Shown here: piece by piece, positions 10,116 through 18,670 of the stretch
Layout of the letters: every line of letters begins with the position of its first letter
Numbering within the stretch: position 1 is the first letter of the stretch
DNA from: Sphingomonadaceae bacterium
GTDB lineage: Bacteria; Pseudomonadota; Alphaproteobacteria; Sphingomonadales; Sphingomonadaceae
Direction of reading: 5' to 3'
DNA: 57,403 nt
NCBI GenBank assembly: GCA_947472735.1
Contig: CANJBY010000012.1
Span: forward strand, 1-57,403
Notes under the pieces: model-generated
What the model was told of the DNA's origin: nothing
What the model saw: only the letters and a program-made list of their open reading frames with translations
The model's database searches: none
Program-made: the position numbers and the translations under genes

Positions 10116-10513
10116 ATACGCTGCGTATTCCGCTGCCACCCCATGCGCTGAACATGGGGATCGAACTGCACCACCTCGACGGTCACATCCCGATTCTCGG
10201 CTGTGACTTTTCCCCGCGGATCGTCGGTCGGCCCGGGCACTTCCATGGCGGCGCGCTGGGCGGGCTGCTCGAGATGGCGGCGCTGGCGGCCGCGCGGGAG
10301 GAACTGGCCTTGCGCGGGCCGGTTCCGGGGCTCAAGCCGGTGAACATTTCGGTGCAATATATGCGTGGTGCGGTCGAGGCGCGTTGCTTCGCGCGGGGTC
10401 ATGTCGAACGCGCTGGCCGGCGCCTGCTCAATGTCAGTGCGGTGGCCTGGCAGGACAGCCCGGAGCGGCCGGTAGCGACAGCCTGGCTTAACGTGATGGT
10501 TTCGCCGACCTAG
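10112..10513 (+). CDS. PaaI family thioesterase (hotdog fold), second copy
   Basis: A 133-residue hotdog-fold protein. GHFHGGALGGLLEMAALAAA (about residues 43-62) matches the HGG...E active-site helix of PaaI-type thioesterases, and PVNISVQYMRGA the following strand. The combination of HGG and a downstream Glu is closer to canonical catalytic members than in its neighbour. Start ATG overlaps the stop of the preceding thioesterase. Its own TAG overlaps by 4 nt the stop of the convergent siroheme-type gene. Confidence 0.82.
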   Translation: MNTLRIPLPPHALNMGIELHHLDGHIPILGCDFSPRIVGRPGHFHGGALGGLLEMAALAAAREELALRGPVPGLKPVNISVQYMRGAVEARCFARGHVERAGRRLLNVSAVAWQDSPERPVATAWLNVMVSPT

Positions 10514-11268
10514 ATCCGGACAACCACCGTCAGGCCGGGGGCCGCAGGAATTTCCTGTCCCAATTCGAGCACGAATCGCGCGGCATCGGCACGGGCGCGG
10601 TTGAGCACCTCCACCGGCACATCGGGATCATGAGCAACGACATCGGCTGAGCCAAGCCACCGTGCTTCCCGCAGGGTGAGGTCATCGGGATCGGTTGAGC
10701 GCAGGCGGATTTCGACTGTGCCTGTGCGCTGTCCGGCCGCGCCTTCGGCCCACTCCAGAACGCGATTGGCCGAATTCTCGTCAAGCGGATCGAGTGGCCC
10801 GCCGGCGGCCAGGGCCTCATCAAGCGCGCGGCGCCGCTCGCCGGCATCGGGCAAACGGGCGCGCAAGGTGCCCCGAACCGCACCCAAGGCCACCCCGAGC
10901 GCACCGAGCGAGGCCGGAAGCAGCCCCTCAAGCCGCAGCCGCAGTGCCTTGGCGAGACCGGCCGAAGCCCCGCCGGTACCGATCGCCAGCAGCACCGGCG
11001 AGCGATCGAGGATCGAGGGGGTGGTGAAGTCGCACAGTTCGGGCCGGTCAACGCAGTTGACCAGGATGCCGCGCGCCCGCAATCGCGCCACGGCAGCTTC
11101 GGGATCATCCAGCGCGACGAAAGCGAGGCGCGCCTCCGCGTCCTCGCCGCAGACCACGCCCCCAGCGCGCTCGATCAGTCGCTGCTTGGCCTCGGCTGCT
11201 TCCCCTTCGCCCAGCACGATCACCGGCTGGCCGGCGACGCGGTGGAACAGGGGAAGGGAAGAAATCAT
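10510..11268 (-). CDS. precorrin-2 dehydrogenase / sirohydrochlorin ferrochelatase-like protein with truncated methyltransferase tail
   Basis: A 252-residue protein resembling the N-terminal half of siroheme synthase CysG. LFHRVAGQPVIVLGEGEAA (residues 7-25) is the NAD-binding Rossmann loop, FTTPSILDRSPVLLAIGTGG (about 81-100) the conserved substrate region, and the dimerisation domain follows. The last 60 residues (DDLTLREARWLGSADVVAHD, then VEVLNRARADAARF) match the beginning of a uroporphyrinogen-III methyltransferase domain that stops after about two strands, so the protein looks like a shortened bifunctional CysG. Expected role is NAD-dependent oxidation of precorrin-2 and iron insertion for siroheme. 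Start overlaps the lysA stop (ATGA). Confidence 0.82.
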   Translation of the reverse strand: MISSLPLFHRVAGQPVIVLGEGEAAEAKQRLIERAGGVVCGEDAEARLAFVALDDPEAAVARLRARGILVNCVDRPELCDFTTPSILDRSPVLLAIGTGGASAGLAKALRLRLEGLLPASLGALGVALGAVRGTLRARLPDAGERRRALDEALAAGGPLDPLDENSANRVLEWAEGAAGQRTGTVEIRLRSTDPDDLTLREARWLGSADVVAHDPDVPVEVLNRARADAARFVLELGQEIPAAPGLTVVVRI

Positions 11269-12527
11269 TCCAGCCAGTCCGGAACACGTTCGGCCGAGGT
11301 GATCGTCTCCGGCAAAATCCGGTCTGCGACGACCGCGAACTTGTCCCCATCGACCATGACCTCGGCGATGAAACCCCGGCTGTTATAGCTTGACGCCATG
11401 GTGGCCCCGTAAGCTCCCGCGGTGCGGAACACCGCAAGATCACCCGCGCCCAGTGCGTCCATGTCGCGGTCCATGGCGAAAGTATCGCCGGTTTCGCAGA
11501 TCGGGCCGACGATGTGCGCGGTCATCCTTTCGCCGGTCGGGCAAACGGCGTCGAAGTCATGCCAGGCACCATACATCGCCGGGCGTGCGAGATCGTTCAT
11601 CGCCGCATCGACGATCACGAAAGGGGCGCGGTTGGAACTGCGCTTGACGCGGATGACACGGGTCAGCAGCACGCCGGCATTGCCGGAGATCACCCGCCCC
11701 GGCTCGAACATCAGCGTCACGTCCCAGTCCTTGGTGACGCGGGCAACCATCGCGCCGTATTCGGCCGGACTCGGGAACACCTCGCCCGCCTTGTAGGGAA
11801 CGCCGAGCCCTCCACCGAGATCGGCATGTGTCACGGTGCAACCGGATGCGCGAATTTCCGCGATCAGTTCACCCAGCTTGGTGAAGGCGGTTTCGAGCGG
11901 CTCCAGCTCTGCCAGCTGGCTGCCGATGTGAACCGCCACCCCGCGCATATCCAGGCCCGGCAGTTCCGCCAGTCGGGCGTAAATGCCGGCGGCGCGGTCA
12001 ATCGGCACGCCGAACTTGTTTTCGGCCTTGCCGGTCGAGATCTTGGCGTGGGTGCGGGCGTCGACATCGGGATTGACGCGCAGCGCACAGGCGGCGCGCA
12101 ATCCGCGTTCCGCGGCGAGCTCGGAAAGCTCGATGCCTTCCTCCTCGCTCTCGATGTTGAACTGGCCGACCCCCGCTTCGAGCCCGGCAATCATCTCGCG
12201 GGCCTGCTTGCCAACGCCTGAGAACACGATGTCCTTCGCCGGCATGCCGACCGCCAGCGCGCGGGCCATTTCCCCGCCGGACACGACATCGGCGCCGAGC
12301 CCCTCGCGCTGCATCAGCCTGAGCACGGCGAGGTTGGGGTTTGACTTGACGGCGAAGGCGATGTGCACCTTCGGCAAGGCGGAGAGCGCTTCCTTGAACA
12401 CCCGCACATGGCGGGTGAAAGTGGCGCGTGAGTAGACGTAAACGGGGGTGCCCACCGCATCGGCGATGGCGGTCAGCGGCACGTCCTCGGCGTGGAGCAC
12501 GCCGCTCCTGAGTTCAAAATGGTCCAT
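11265..12527 (-). CDS. lysA: diaminopimelate decarboxylase
   Basis: PLP enzyme catalysing the last step of lysine synthesis, meso-diaminopimelate to L-lysine. The ATG at 12527 follows GAAGAGAACC; a TTG 12 nt upstream is possible. The PLP lysine is in AFAVKSNPNLAVLRL (about residue 56). VHIGSQ and GGGLGVPY (phosphate binding) and CETGDTFAMDRD (substrate/PLP contacts at the dimer interface) are intact. At 420 residues it is typical. Order argH, small lipoprotein, lysA is widely conserved in proteobacteria. Other lysine-pathway genes here (dapB, dapE) are unlinked. Confidence 0.96.
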   Translation of the reverse strand: MDHFELRSGVLHAEDVPLTAIADAVGTPVYVYSRATFTRHVRVFKEALSALPKVHIAFAVKSNPNLAVLRLMQREGLGADVVSGGEMARALAVGMPAKDIVFSGVGKQAREMIAGLEAGVGQFNIESEEEGIELSELAAERGLRAACALRVNPDVDARTHAKISTGKAENKFGVPIDRAAGIYARLAELPGLDMRGVAVHIGSQLAELEPLETAFTKLGELIAEIRASGCTVTHADLGGGLGVPYKAGEVFPSPAEYGAMVARVTKDWDVTLMFEPGRVISGNAGVLLTRVIRVKRSSNRAPFVIVDAAMNDLARPAMYGAWHDFDAVCPTGERMTAHIVGPICETGDTFAMDRDMDALGAGDLAVFRTAGAYGATMASSYNSRGFIAEVMVDGDKFAVVADRILPETITSAERVPDWLE

Positions 12528-12551
12528 GGTTCTCTTCAAATTGCAGTAAAA

Positions 12552-12791
12552 TCAGCCTTCGGGCGGCAGGTCGAAAGGATCGTCCTTCCTCTCCTCGGAC
12601 CGTTTTCGCAGCTCCACGCTGCGTTCGGGACCGGCCTGGATCGGCAATTTGAGCAATTCGGCGGAGCTGGGCTGCTCGGACCGGCCATAGGGGGCCACGG
12701 GCAGGGTCTGCCCGGCCAGCGGCTTGAGGTCGGTCTTGACCCCGCAGCCCGCGAGACTGCCCAGCACGACAATGGCGAATATCCGGCGCAT
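12552..12791 (-). CDS. small lipoprotein, LptM/YifL-like
   Basis: A 79-residue protein with a short signal peptide (MRRIFAIVVLGSLAGCG) and lipobox LAGC, so it should be lipidated at the Cys near residue 16. The mature part is short and Pro/Glu/Lys-rich with no domain I recognise. Position between argH and lysA and the GCGVKTDLK start match the LptM (YifL) family, known in Escherichia coli to assist LptD maturation; that role here is inferred. The chosen ATG has GGAG 5 nt upstream; a GTG at 12797 overlapping the argH stop is possible. Confidence 0.75.
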   Translation of the reverse strand: MRRIFAIVVLGSLAGCGVKTDLKPLAGQTLPVAPYGRSEQPSSAELLKLPIQAGPERSVELRKRSEERKDDPFDLPPEG

Positions 12792-12793
12792 GG

Positions 12794-14167
12794 TCACTCC
12801 AGCCCGAGCGCGCTGCGCGCTTCGGCCACCCTTTGCCTTACCTGTTCGGGCGCGGTTCCGCCATAGCTGGCGCGCGCAGCAACCGATGCCTCGACCGACA
12901 GCGCGCCATAGACCCGCTCGTCGATCCGTGGGTCGATCAGCCGCAGGTCCTTGAGCGTCAGCTTGTCCAGCGCAACGTCCTTCTGCTCGGCGAGCTTCAC
13001 GGCTGCCCCGGTGATGTGATGGGCTTCGCGGAACGGAATGCCGGCCTGCCGCACCAGCCAGTCGGCCAGGTCCGTGGCGGTGGCATAGCCCAGTTCGGCC
13101 GCCTGGCGCATCCGTGCGGTGCGGAAGGTGGCGCCTTCAACCATGCCGGTCATCGCGGCGAGACACAGCGTAAGTAGCCCGGCCGCCTCGAATACCGGCG
13201 GCTTGTCGTCCTGCATGTCCTTAGAATAGGCCAGCGGCAGGCCCTTCATGGTGATGATAAGACTGGTGAGGCAACCGGCGATCCGCCCTGAGTGACCGCG
13301 CACCAGTTCGGCCGCATCCGGGTTCTTCTTCTGCGGCATGATCGAGCTGCCGGTCGACAGGCTATCGGGCAGGCTGACGAAGCCGAAGGGCTGGCTGGCC
13401 CAGATGATGAACTCCTCGGCCAGCCGCGAGAGATGCAGTGCGCAACTACTGGCCGCCATCAGGTAATCGAGCGCGAAATCCCGGTCCGATACGGCATCGA
13501 GGCTGTTGCGGGTCGGCCCGGAAAAGCCCAGCGTCTTGGCCGTCATCTCACGGTCGATCGGGAAACCGGTGCCAGCGAGGGCCGCAGATCCGAGCGGACA
13601 CTGGCTCATCCGGGCATGGGCATCAGTGAAGCGCGAACGGTCGCGCACGATCATCTCGTAATAGGCCATGAGGTGGTGGCCCAGCGTGACCGGCTGCGCG
13701 GTCTGCAGATGGGTAAAGCCGGGCATGATGCTATCGGCATGTTCACCCGCGCGGGCCACCAGCGCCGCTTGCAGCGCGGCGAGCGCGGCATCGGCCTGCA
13801 GGCAGGCCTCGCGCACCCACAGGCGGAAATCGGTTGCGACCTGATCGTTGCGGCTGCGCGCGGTGTGGAGCCGACCAGCGACGGGACCGATCAACTCGGC
13901 AAGCCGGCTTTCGGTGGTCATGTGGATGTCTTCGAGGTCCCAGTTCTCGGGCACCCCGTTGGCTTCGTATTCCGCGCCCACCTGGTCAAGACCGGATGCG
14001 ATTTCGGCCGCGTCCTGGATCGATACGATGCCTTGCGCGCCGAGCATGGCCACGTGTGCCTTGCTGGCTGCGATGTCCTGCCGCCACAATGCCTTGTCGA
14101 ACGGGATCGAGGCATTTATCTCGCGCATGATCGCGCTCGGCCCTTCGGCAAAGCGTCCGCCCCACAT
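12794..14167 (-). CDS. argH: argininosuccinate lyase
   Basis: Splits argininosuccinate into arginine and fumarate, the final step of arginine synthesis. The product (457 residues) starts [11 protein letters not shown], the usual N-terminus. The fumarase/lyase superfamily signature [12 protein letters not shown] carries the catalytic serine, and [14 protein letters not shown] supplies the active-site His. The ATG at 14167 has only a weak ribosome site. The gene is divergent from a TlpA-like lipoprotein with only about 31 nt between start codons, so their promoters must overlap the coding regions or each other. Confidence 0.95.
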   Translation of the reverse strand: MWGGRFAEGPSAIMREINASIPFDKALWRQDIAASKAHVAMLGAQGIVSIQDAAEIASGLDQVGAEYEANGVPENWDLEDIHMTTESRLAELIGPVAGRLHTARSRNDQVATDFRLWVREACLQADAALAALQAALVARAGEHADSIMPGFTHLQTAQPVTLGHHLMAYYEMIVRDRSRFTDAHARMSQCPLGSAALAGTGFPIDREMTAKTLGFSGPTRNSLDAVSDRDFALDYLMAASSCALHLSRLAEEFIIWASQPFGFVSLPDSLSTGSSIMPQKKNPDAAELVRGHSGRIAGCLTSLIITMKGLPLAYSKDMQDDKPPVFEAAGLLTLCLAAMTGMVEGATFRTARMRQAAELGYATATDLADWLVRQAGIPFREAHHITGAAVKLAEQKDVALDKLTLKDLRLIDPRIDERVYGALSVEASVAARASYGGTAPEQVRQRVAEARSALGLE

Positions 14168-14198
14168 CTTGTTGCCCGTCAGGGCATTGGAGCCGCTC

Positions 14199-14774
14199 GT
14201 GCTATTGTCCCGCTCGCTCAAACCCGTCGTCCTCGGTCTCGCCATGCTGGCTGGGGGGTGCGATAGGCAAAGTGACGATGCCGCGCAACCGCAAGCGTCG
14301 GAGGGCGCCAAGGCTTCCGGCGGGGCGGAAGCGCTGACCGGCACTTTCGATCGCAGCCACAAGGGTGATCCGCTTCCCGCAATCACGGTGAAAGACCCTG
14401 CCGGCAAGGTGCTCGACCTCGCCAGCCTCAAGGGCAAGCCGGTGCTGCTGAACCTCTGGGCGACCTGGTGCGCACCCTGCATCGCCGAAATGCCCATGCT
14501 CGATTCGCTGGCCACTTCCGGGACGGTGAAGGTGCTGACCGTCAGTCAGGACATGGGCGATCCGGCCAAGCCCACCGCCTTCTTCGCTGACAAGAGCTTC
14601 AAGGCGCTGGAGCCCTGGCTCGATCCCGAGAACGAATTGTCTTTCCACTATGGCACGGGCACGCTGCCAACCTCGGTGCTTTACGACGCGCAGGGTCGCG
14701 AAGTGTGGCGACTGGTTGGCGGCCATGACTGGACCACGGCCGAGACCGGAAAGCTGCTGGCCGAAGGGCTCTGA
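14199..14774 (+). CDS. TlpA-type thioredoxin lipoprotein
   Basis: A 191-residue lipoprotein of the TlpA/ResA disulfide reductase family. The signal peptide ends in LAGGC (Cys near residue 20). A thioredoxin domain covers about 60-190 with the redox motif WATWCAPC and a cis-proline context [11 protein letters not shown]. It should act in the periplasm, keeping cysteines of cytochromes or other exported proteins reduced; the true partner is unknown. Start is a GTG at 14199 with GGAG 8 nt upstream; TTG at 14205 is an alternative. Its stop directly abuts the stop of the convergent LysR gene. Confidence 0.85.
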   Translation: MLLSRSLKPVVLGLAMLAGGCDRQSDDAAQPQASEGAKASGGAEALTGTFDRSHKGDPLPAITVKDPAGKVLDLASLKGKPVLLNLWATWCAPCIAEMPMLDSLATSGTVKVLTVSQDMGDPAKPTAFFADKSFKALEPWLDPENELSFHYGTGTLPTSVLYDAQGREVWRLVGGHDWTTAETGKLLAEGL

Positions 14775-15563
14775 TCAGGCTCCGGTCAGGAAAGCGACCA
14801 GCGCCTTGACCTTCTTCTGCCGCCACTGCGGCAACGGCGCCACCAGCCAGTAGGCGCGGCGGCAGGGTTCCTGCGGGCCGCCCGTGGCAATGCGGCCCTG
14901 GTCAGTCCAACCTTGCGCCAGTTGGGCAGGCACGCGGGCCCGGCCCATGCCGGCGGCGGCGGCGGCGATGGCCAGCCCGGCATCACCGACTGAGAGCCGC
15001 GGCTCAGCCTCGCCCTCGCCTTGCGGCGCGGTGTCGCCGGGCCAGGCGATCCAGTCGCCTTCACCCACGGTGACACGCTCTGCGCTGCCCAGGGCCACGC
15101 CTTCCAGATCACCAGGCCCTTCAATCCAGCGCACTGCGAGATCGAGGTTGGCCTCGGTGAAATCGGTCATCTCGCCGTCGACCAGTGCAAACCGCACTTC
15201 CGGGTTCGCTTCGCGGAAAGCGGCGATGCGGGGCGCCAGCCAGACTGCGAAGAAATCGCGCGGGCAGGCGATGGTATAGACGTGGCTTGACTGGCCTGCC
15301 TGCATCGCCTGCACGGCATCCTCGAAATGCAGAAAGCCGGTGCGCAGCGGGCCAAGCCCGGCGTTGGCCTCTTCCGTCAGCTCCAGCCCCTTGCTGGTGC
15401 GGCGGAACAGCACCACCCCAAGCAGGTCCTCCAGCGCGCGGATCTGCTGGCCGACCGCCGCTGGCGTTACCGCGAGCTCATCCGCCGCGCGCGTGAACGA
15501 GAGGTGCCGCGCCGCCGCGTCGAACACGCGCAGGGCGTTCAAGGGCAAATGCGTGCGCTTCAT
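14775..15563 (-). CDS. LysR family transcriptional regulator, GcvA-like
   Basis: A 262-residue LysR-type regulator. The N-terminal winged helix-turn-helix is clear (NALRVFDAAARHLSFTRAAD, then TPAAVGQQIRALEDLLGVVLFRR, residues about 8-55), followed by a periplasmic-binding-protein-like effector domain, which looks a little short compared with the usual 290-310 residues. The HTH sequence pattern is GcvA/AmpR type. Target genes are not evident: neighbours are convergent tlpA on one side and apaG, 89 bp upstream on the same strand, on the other. Confidence 0.88.
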   Translation of the reverse strand: MKRTHLPLNALRVFDAAARHLSFTRAADELAVTPAAVGQQIRALEDLLGVVLFRRTSKGLELTEEANAGLGPLRTGFLHFEDAVQAMQAGQSSHVYTIACPRDFFAVWLAPRIAAFREANPEVRFALVDGEMTDFTEANLDLAVRWIEGPGDLEGVALGSAERVTVGEGDWIAWPGDTAPQGEGEAEPRLSVGDAGLAIAAAAAGMGRARVPAQLAQGWTDQGRIATGGPQEPCRRAYWLVAPLPQWRQKKVKALVAFLTGA

Positions 15564-15652
15564 GGCGCCTCCCTATGGGGCGCGGGGCAGTTCGGCAAGT
15601 GCGGGCGGGTCTTCGACAAGCTCGGCTGAGCAGGACTCGTGTTCGCGCTGTG

Positions 15653-16051
15653 TCAGCCTGCGGTTGCCGGAGCAGCCAGCGGGAAGAACGGGATCGACGC
15701 GCGGACCTGTTCGCCGTCGTCGCGGCTCAGGATGTAATGTCCTTCCATCGAGCCGTGCGGGGTTCCCAGCGGGCAGCCCGAAACGTAATCGTGGCTTTGC
15801 CCGGGATGAAGCACCGGCTGTTCGCCAACCACCCCTTCGCCATCGACATAGTTTATCGCCCCGCGGCCATCGGTGATCTTCCAGTGACGGCGCAGCAGCT
15901 GCACGGTGTGCTCGGAACCATTCTCGATGCGGATGTGGTATACCCAGAACCACTTGCCCGCCTCGGCCCGCGATTGTTCGGGCAGGAAGCTGACCGCGAC
16001 CCGGACAGTGATCCCTTCGGTGATGGCCGTATGCTGGAAGAATTCCTTCAT
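15653..16051 (-). CDS. apaG: ApaG domain protein (Co2+/Mg2+ efflux-associated)
   Basis: A 132-residue single-domain ApaG protein with an immunoglobulin-like beta fold. FWVYHIRIENGSEHTVQLLRR-type strands, RHWKITDG and the conserved PVLHPGQSHDYVSGCPLGTP-type segment followed by GSMEGHY are characteristic. The name derives from an enteric cobalt-resistance phenotype; biochemical function is unclear. It is 43 nt downstream of metZ on the same strand, so they may share a transcript. The ATG start at 16051 is the first Met and gives normal length. Confidence 0.92.
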   Translation of the reverse strand: MKEFFQHTAITEGITVRVAVSFLPEQSRAEAGKWFWVYHIRIENGSEHTVQLLRRHWKITDGRGAINYVDGEGVVGEQPVLHPGQSHDYVSGCPLGTPHGSMEGHYILSRDDGEQVRASIPFFPLAAPATAG

Positions 16052-16094
16052 GCGGGCAATTTAGCGACGAAGAGCCGCAACGACAATGGTGGGG

Positions 16095-17303
16095 TTAGAT
16101 TCCCGCCTTGCGCAGCGCCTGGTCGAGGTCTTCGATCACATCCAGCGGATCCTCCAGCCCCACGTTCAGGCGGATCATCCCTTCGCCTACGCCCGCTTCG
16201 GCACGGCCTTCGGCGCCCATGTTGTTGTGGGTGGTCGAGGCCGGGTGGCAGGCGAGGCTCTTCGAGTCGCCAAGGTTGTTCGAGATGTCGACCAACTCCA
16301 GCGCGTTAAGCGCCGCGAAGGCCTGGGCCCGGCCACCTCTGACGTCGAAGCTCAGCATGTTGCCGAACCCGGTCATCTGCTTGACCGACAGCGCGTGCTG
16401 CGGGAAGCTCTCCAGCCCGGGATAGGCGACGCGCGGGACGCGGCCTTCCAGGAAGCGGGCGACCTGCATGGCGTTATCGCTCTGCTTTTCGGCCCGCAAC
16501 GGCAAGGTTTCGAGGCCCTTCATCACCACCCAGGCGTTGAACGGCGCGGCAATTGGCCCGGTGTTGCGCTGGAAAGGCATCAATACGTCGTTGATGAACT
16601 CGGCCGATCCGCAGACCGCGCCAAGCAGGACGCGGCCCTGGCCTTCCATAAGCTTGGTGGCCGAATAGGCGACGATGTCCGCGCCGAATTCCATCGGCTG
16701 CTGCAGCGCCGCCGTGGCAAAGGCATTGTCGACGACCGTCTTGATCCCCTTTGAGCGGGCGAGCCCGCAGACGAACTCTAGATCGACCACGTCGAGCGTC
16801 GGGTTGGCCGGGGTCTCGAAGAAGAACACCTTGGTGTTGGGCCGGATCGCGGCCTCCCACGCGGCATTGTCGCGCGCGTCGACCACGGTCTTCTCGATCC
16901 CGAAGCGGGGGAAGACATTGTCGACGATCCAGCGGCACGATCCGAAAGCGGCGCGGCCCGTCACGATGTGGTCGCCCGCGGAAAGCTGGCAGAGCAAAGC
17001 CGTGGTCATGGCAGCCATGCCGCTTGCCTGGGTGCGGCAGGCTTCGGCGCCTTCCATCATCGCGATCCGCTCTTCGAGCATCTGCACGGTCGGGTTCTGG
17101 AAGCGCGAATAGACCATCCCGGTCTGCTCGCCGGCGAAGCGCGCGGCGACGGTCTCCGCGTCATCGTAGGTATAGCCGCTGTTGAGGAACAGCGCCTCGC
17201 TGGTTTCGCCCTGCTCGCTGCGCCAGGTTCCGGCACGTACTGCCTGTGTGGCCGGGCGCCATTTGCTGGTGATCGAGCGGTCTAGTCCGGTGGAGCGTTT
17301 CAT
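16095..17303 (-). CDS. metZ: O-succinylhomoserine sulfhydrylase
   Basis: PLP enzyme of the Cys/Met metabolism family that makes homocysteine directly from O-succinylhomoserine and sulfide. The PLP lysine is in YSATKLMEGQGR, and YSRFQNPTVQMLEERIA and TPANPTLDVVD are family motifs. The 402-residue length and the N-terminus (TSKWRPATQAVRAGTWRSE) resemble MetZ more than cystathionine gamma-synthase, which is inference by eye. Located upstream of apaG; the start ATG at 17303 faces the divergent GT39 gene 40 nt away. Confidence 0.92.
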   Translation of the reverse strand: MKRSTGLDRSITSKWRPATQAVRAGTWRSEQGETSEALFLNSGYTYDDAETVAARFAGEQTGMVYSRFQNPTVQMLEERIAMMEGAEACRTQASGMAAMTTALLCQLSAGDHIVTGRAAFGSCRWIVDNVFPRFGIEKTVVDARDNAAWEAAIRPNTKVFFFETPANPTLDVVDLEFVCGLARSKGIKTVVDNAFATAALQQPMEFGADIVAYSATKLMEGQGRVLLGAVCGSAEFINDVLMPFQRNTGPIAAPFNAWVVMKGLETLPLRAEKQSDNAMQVARFLEGRVPRVAYPGLESFPQHALSVKQMTGFGNMLSFDVRGGRAQAFAALNALELVDISNNLGDSKSLACHPASTTHNNMGAEGRAEAGVGEGMIRLNVGLEDPLDVIEDLDQALRKAGI

Positions 17304-17343
17304 GGTCGAGCGGCTTTAGAAGCGGGCCGGTCCTAGGGCAAGC

Positions 17344-18666
17344 ATGACCTTGCCCCCGGACCGGCCTCTCGGCTATCGCCTCCTCATGGAGCCGCGCCAC
17401 CACGCCGAACCGGACCCGATTGCCTGGTGCGCCGCCATCGCCGTGCTATTTCTCGCGCTGATCTGGCACCGGCTTGGCATTCCGACGAAGATCTATTTCG
17501 ACGAGGTCCATTATGTCGCCGCCGCGCGCAAGCTGATCGAACTCAAGAGCGCCAATCCCGAGCATCCGCTGGTCGGCAAGGAACTGATCGCCGGCGCGAT
17601 CATGCTGCTGGGAGACAAGCCGCTCGCATGGCGACTCCCTGCCGCACTGCTGGGAGCGTTCGGCCTGTTCGCTTACGGCCGTGCGCTGTGGTGGGCCAGC
17701 AGGCGCACCGCGGCGACGCTGGTGGGCATGATTCTGCTGGCAACGGGCTTCGCCTGGTATGTCCAGAGCCGGATCGCGATGCTCGACATGGCGATGGCAG
17801 CGCTGTTCATGACCGGGCTGTGGATGTTTTTGGCAGCCATCGCCGTACCACATCAGGGACGCTGGCGGCTGGCGCTGGCGGGGCTGTGCTTCGGGTTGGC
17901 GTTGGGCGCGAAGTGGTCGGTCGCACCGCTGCTGTTGCTCCCCGGCCTGCTGTTTCTCGTCCTCAAGCTCAAGGACAACGGTCGCCGCTTTCTGACCGCG
18001 CGGGCTGGCGGGCCGGTGCCCGGGATCAGCCTGATCGAGGCTGCTCTGTGGCTGGGCGTGGTTCCGCTTGCGGTCTACTGGGCGACCTTCGCCCCAGCCT
18101 TCTTCTATGCCGACCACCCGATCGACCCTTGGTCGCCGATCGCGCACCACCGCTACATGTTGCAGCTGCAGGACAGCGTGGTGCGCCTGCACCCCTACCG
18201 CAGCGTGTGGTATCAGTGGGTAGGGAACTGGCGTTCGATCTGGTACCTTTATGAAAATGTGGACGGAGCGCAGCGCGGGGTCCTGCTGATCGGCAATCCC
18301 TTCACCATGCTGGCCGGTCTGCCAGCGCTGTTGTGGGGCTTGTGGGCGGGATTTAGGCGCAAGCGGCAGGATGCCACGGCCTGCTTCGTGCTTTACGCCG
18401 TCAGCCTTGGATTTTGGGCGATATCGGGCAAGCCGATCCAGTTCTACTACCACTACTTGCTGCCGGCCGCCTTCCTGCTGGCGGCGCTGGCGCTGGCGCT
18501 GGACGAGCTGTGGCGCCGGGCAGACCGATGGCGCTGGGTGGCCCCGGCCGCTCTGGCGCTGAGCCTAGGCATGTTCGGCTGGTTTTACCCAATCATCTCA
18601 TCCGCCCCGCTCGCCGCCGGTAGAACCGCTTTCGTGCACTGGATGTGGTTGGACAGCTGGCGCTGA
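17344..18666 (+). CDS. GT39-type mannosyltransferase-like membrane glycosyltransferase
   Basis: A 440-residue polytopic protein with about ten hydrophobic helices. The first periplasmic loop has KIYFDEVHYVAAARKLIE (about residues 50-67), whose Asp-Glu pair matches the catalytic motif of the protein O-mannosyltransferase (GT39) family, followed by HPLVGKELI. FGLALGAKWSVAP is another family feature. Such enzymes move mannose from polyprenyl phosphate-mannose to proteins or lipids outside the inner membrane. The convergent neighbour, ending 4 nt away, encodes the probable synthase of that donor. The actual acceptor is unknown. Confidence 0.85.
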   Translation: MTLPPDRPLGYRLLMEPRHHAEPDPIAWCAAIAVLFLALIWHRLGIPTKIYFDEVHYVAAARKLIELKSANPEHPLVGKELIAGAIMLLGDKPLAWRLPAALLGAFGLFAYGRALWWASRRTAATLVGMILLATGFAWYVQSRIAMLDMAMAALFMTGLWMFLAAIAVPHQGRWRLALAGLCFGLALGAKWSVAPLLLLPGLLFLVLKLKDNGRRFLTARAGGPVPGISLIEAALWLGVVPLAVYWATFAPAFFYADHPIDPWSPIAHHRYMLQLQDSVVRLHPYRSVWYQWVGNWRSIWYLYENVDGAQRGVLLIGNPFTMLAGLPALLWGLWAGFRRKRQDATACFVLYAVSLGFWAISGKPIQFYYHYLLPAAFLLAALALALDELWRRADRWRWVAPAALALSLGMFGWFYPIISSAPLAAGRTAFVHWMWLDSWR

Positions 18667-18670
18667 AACC

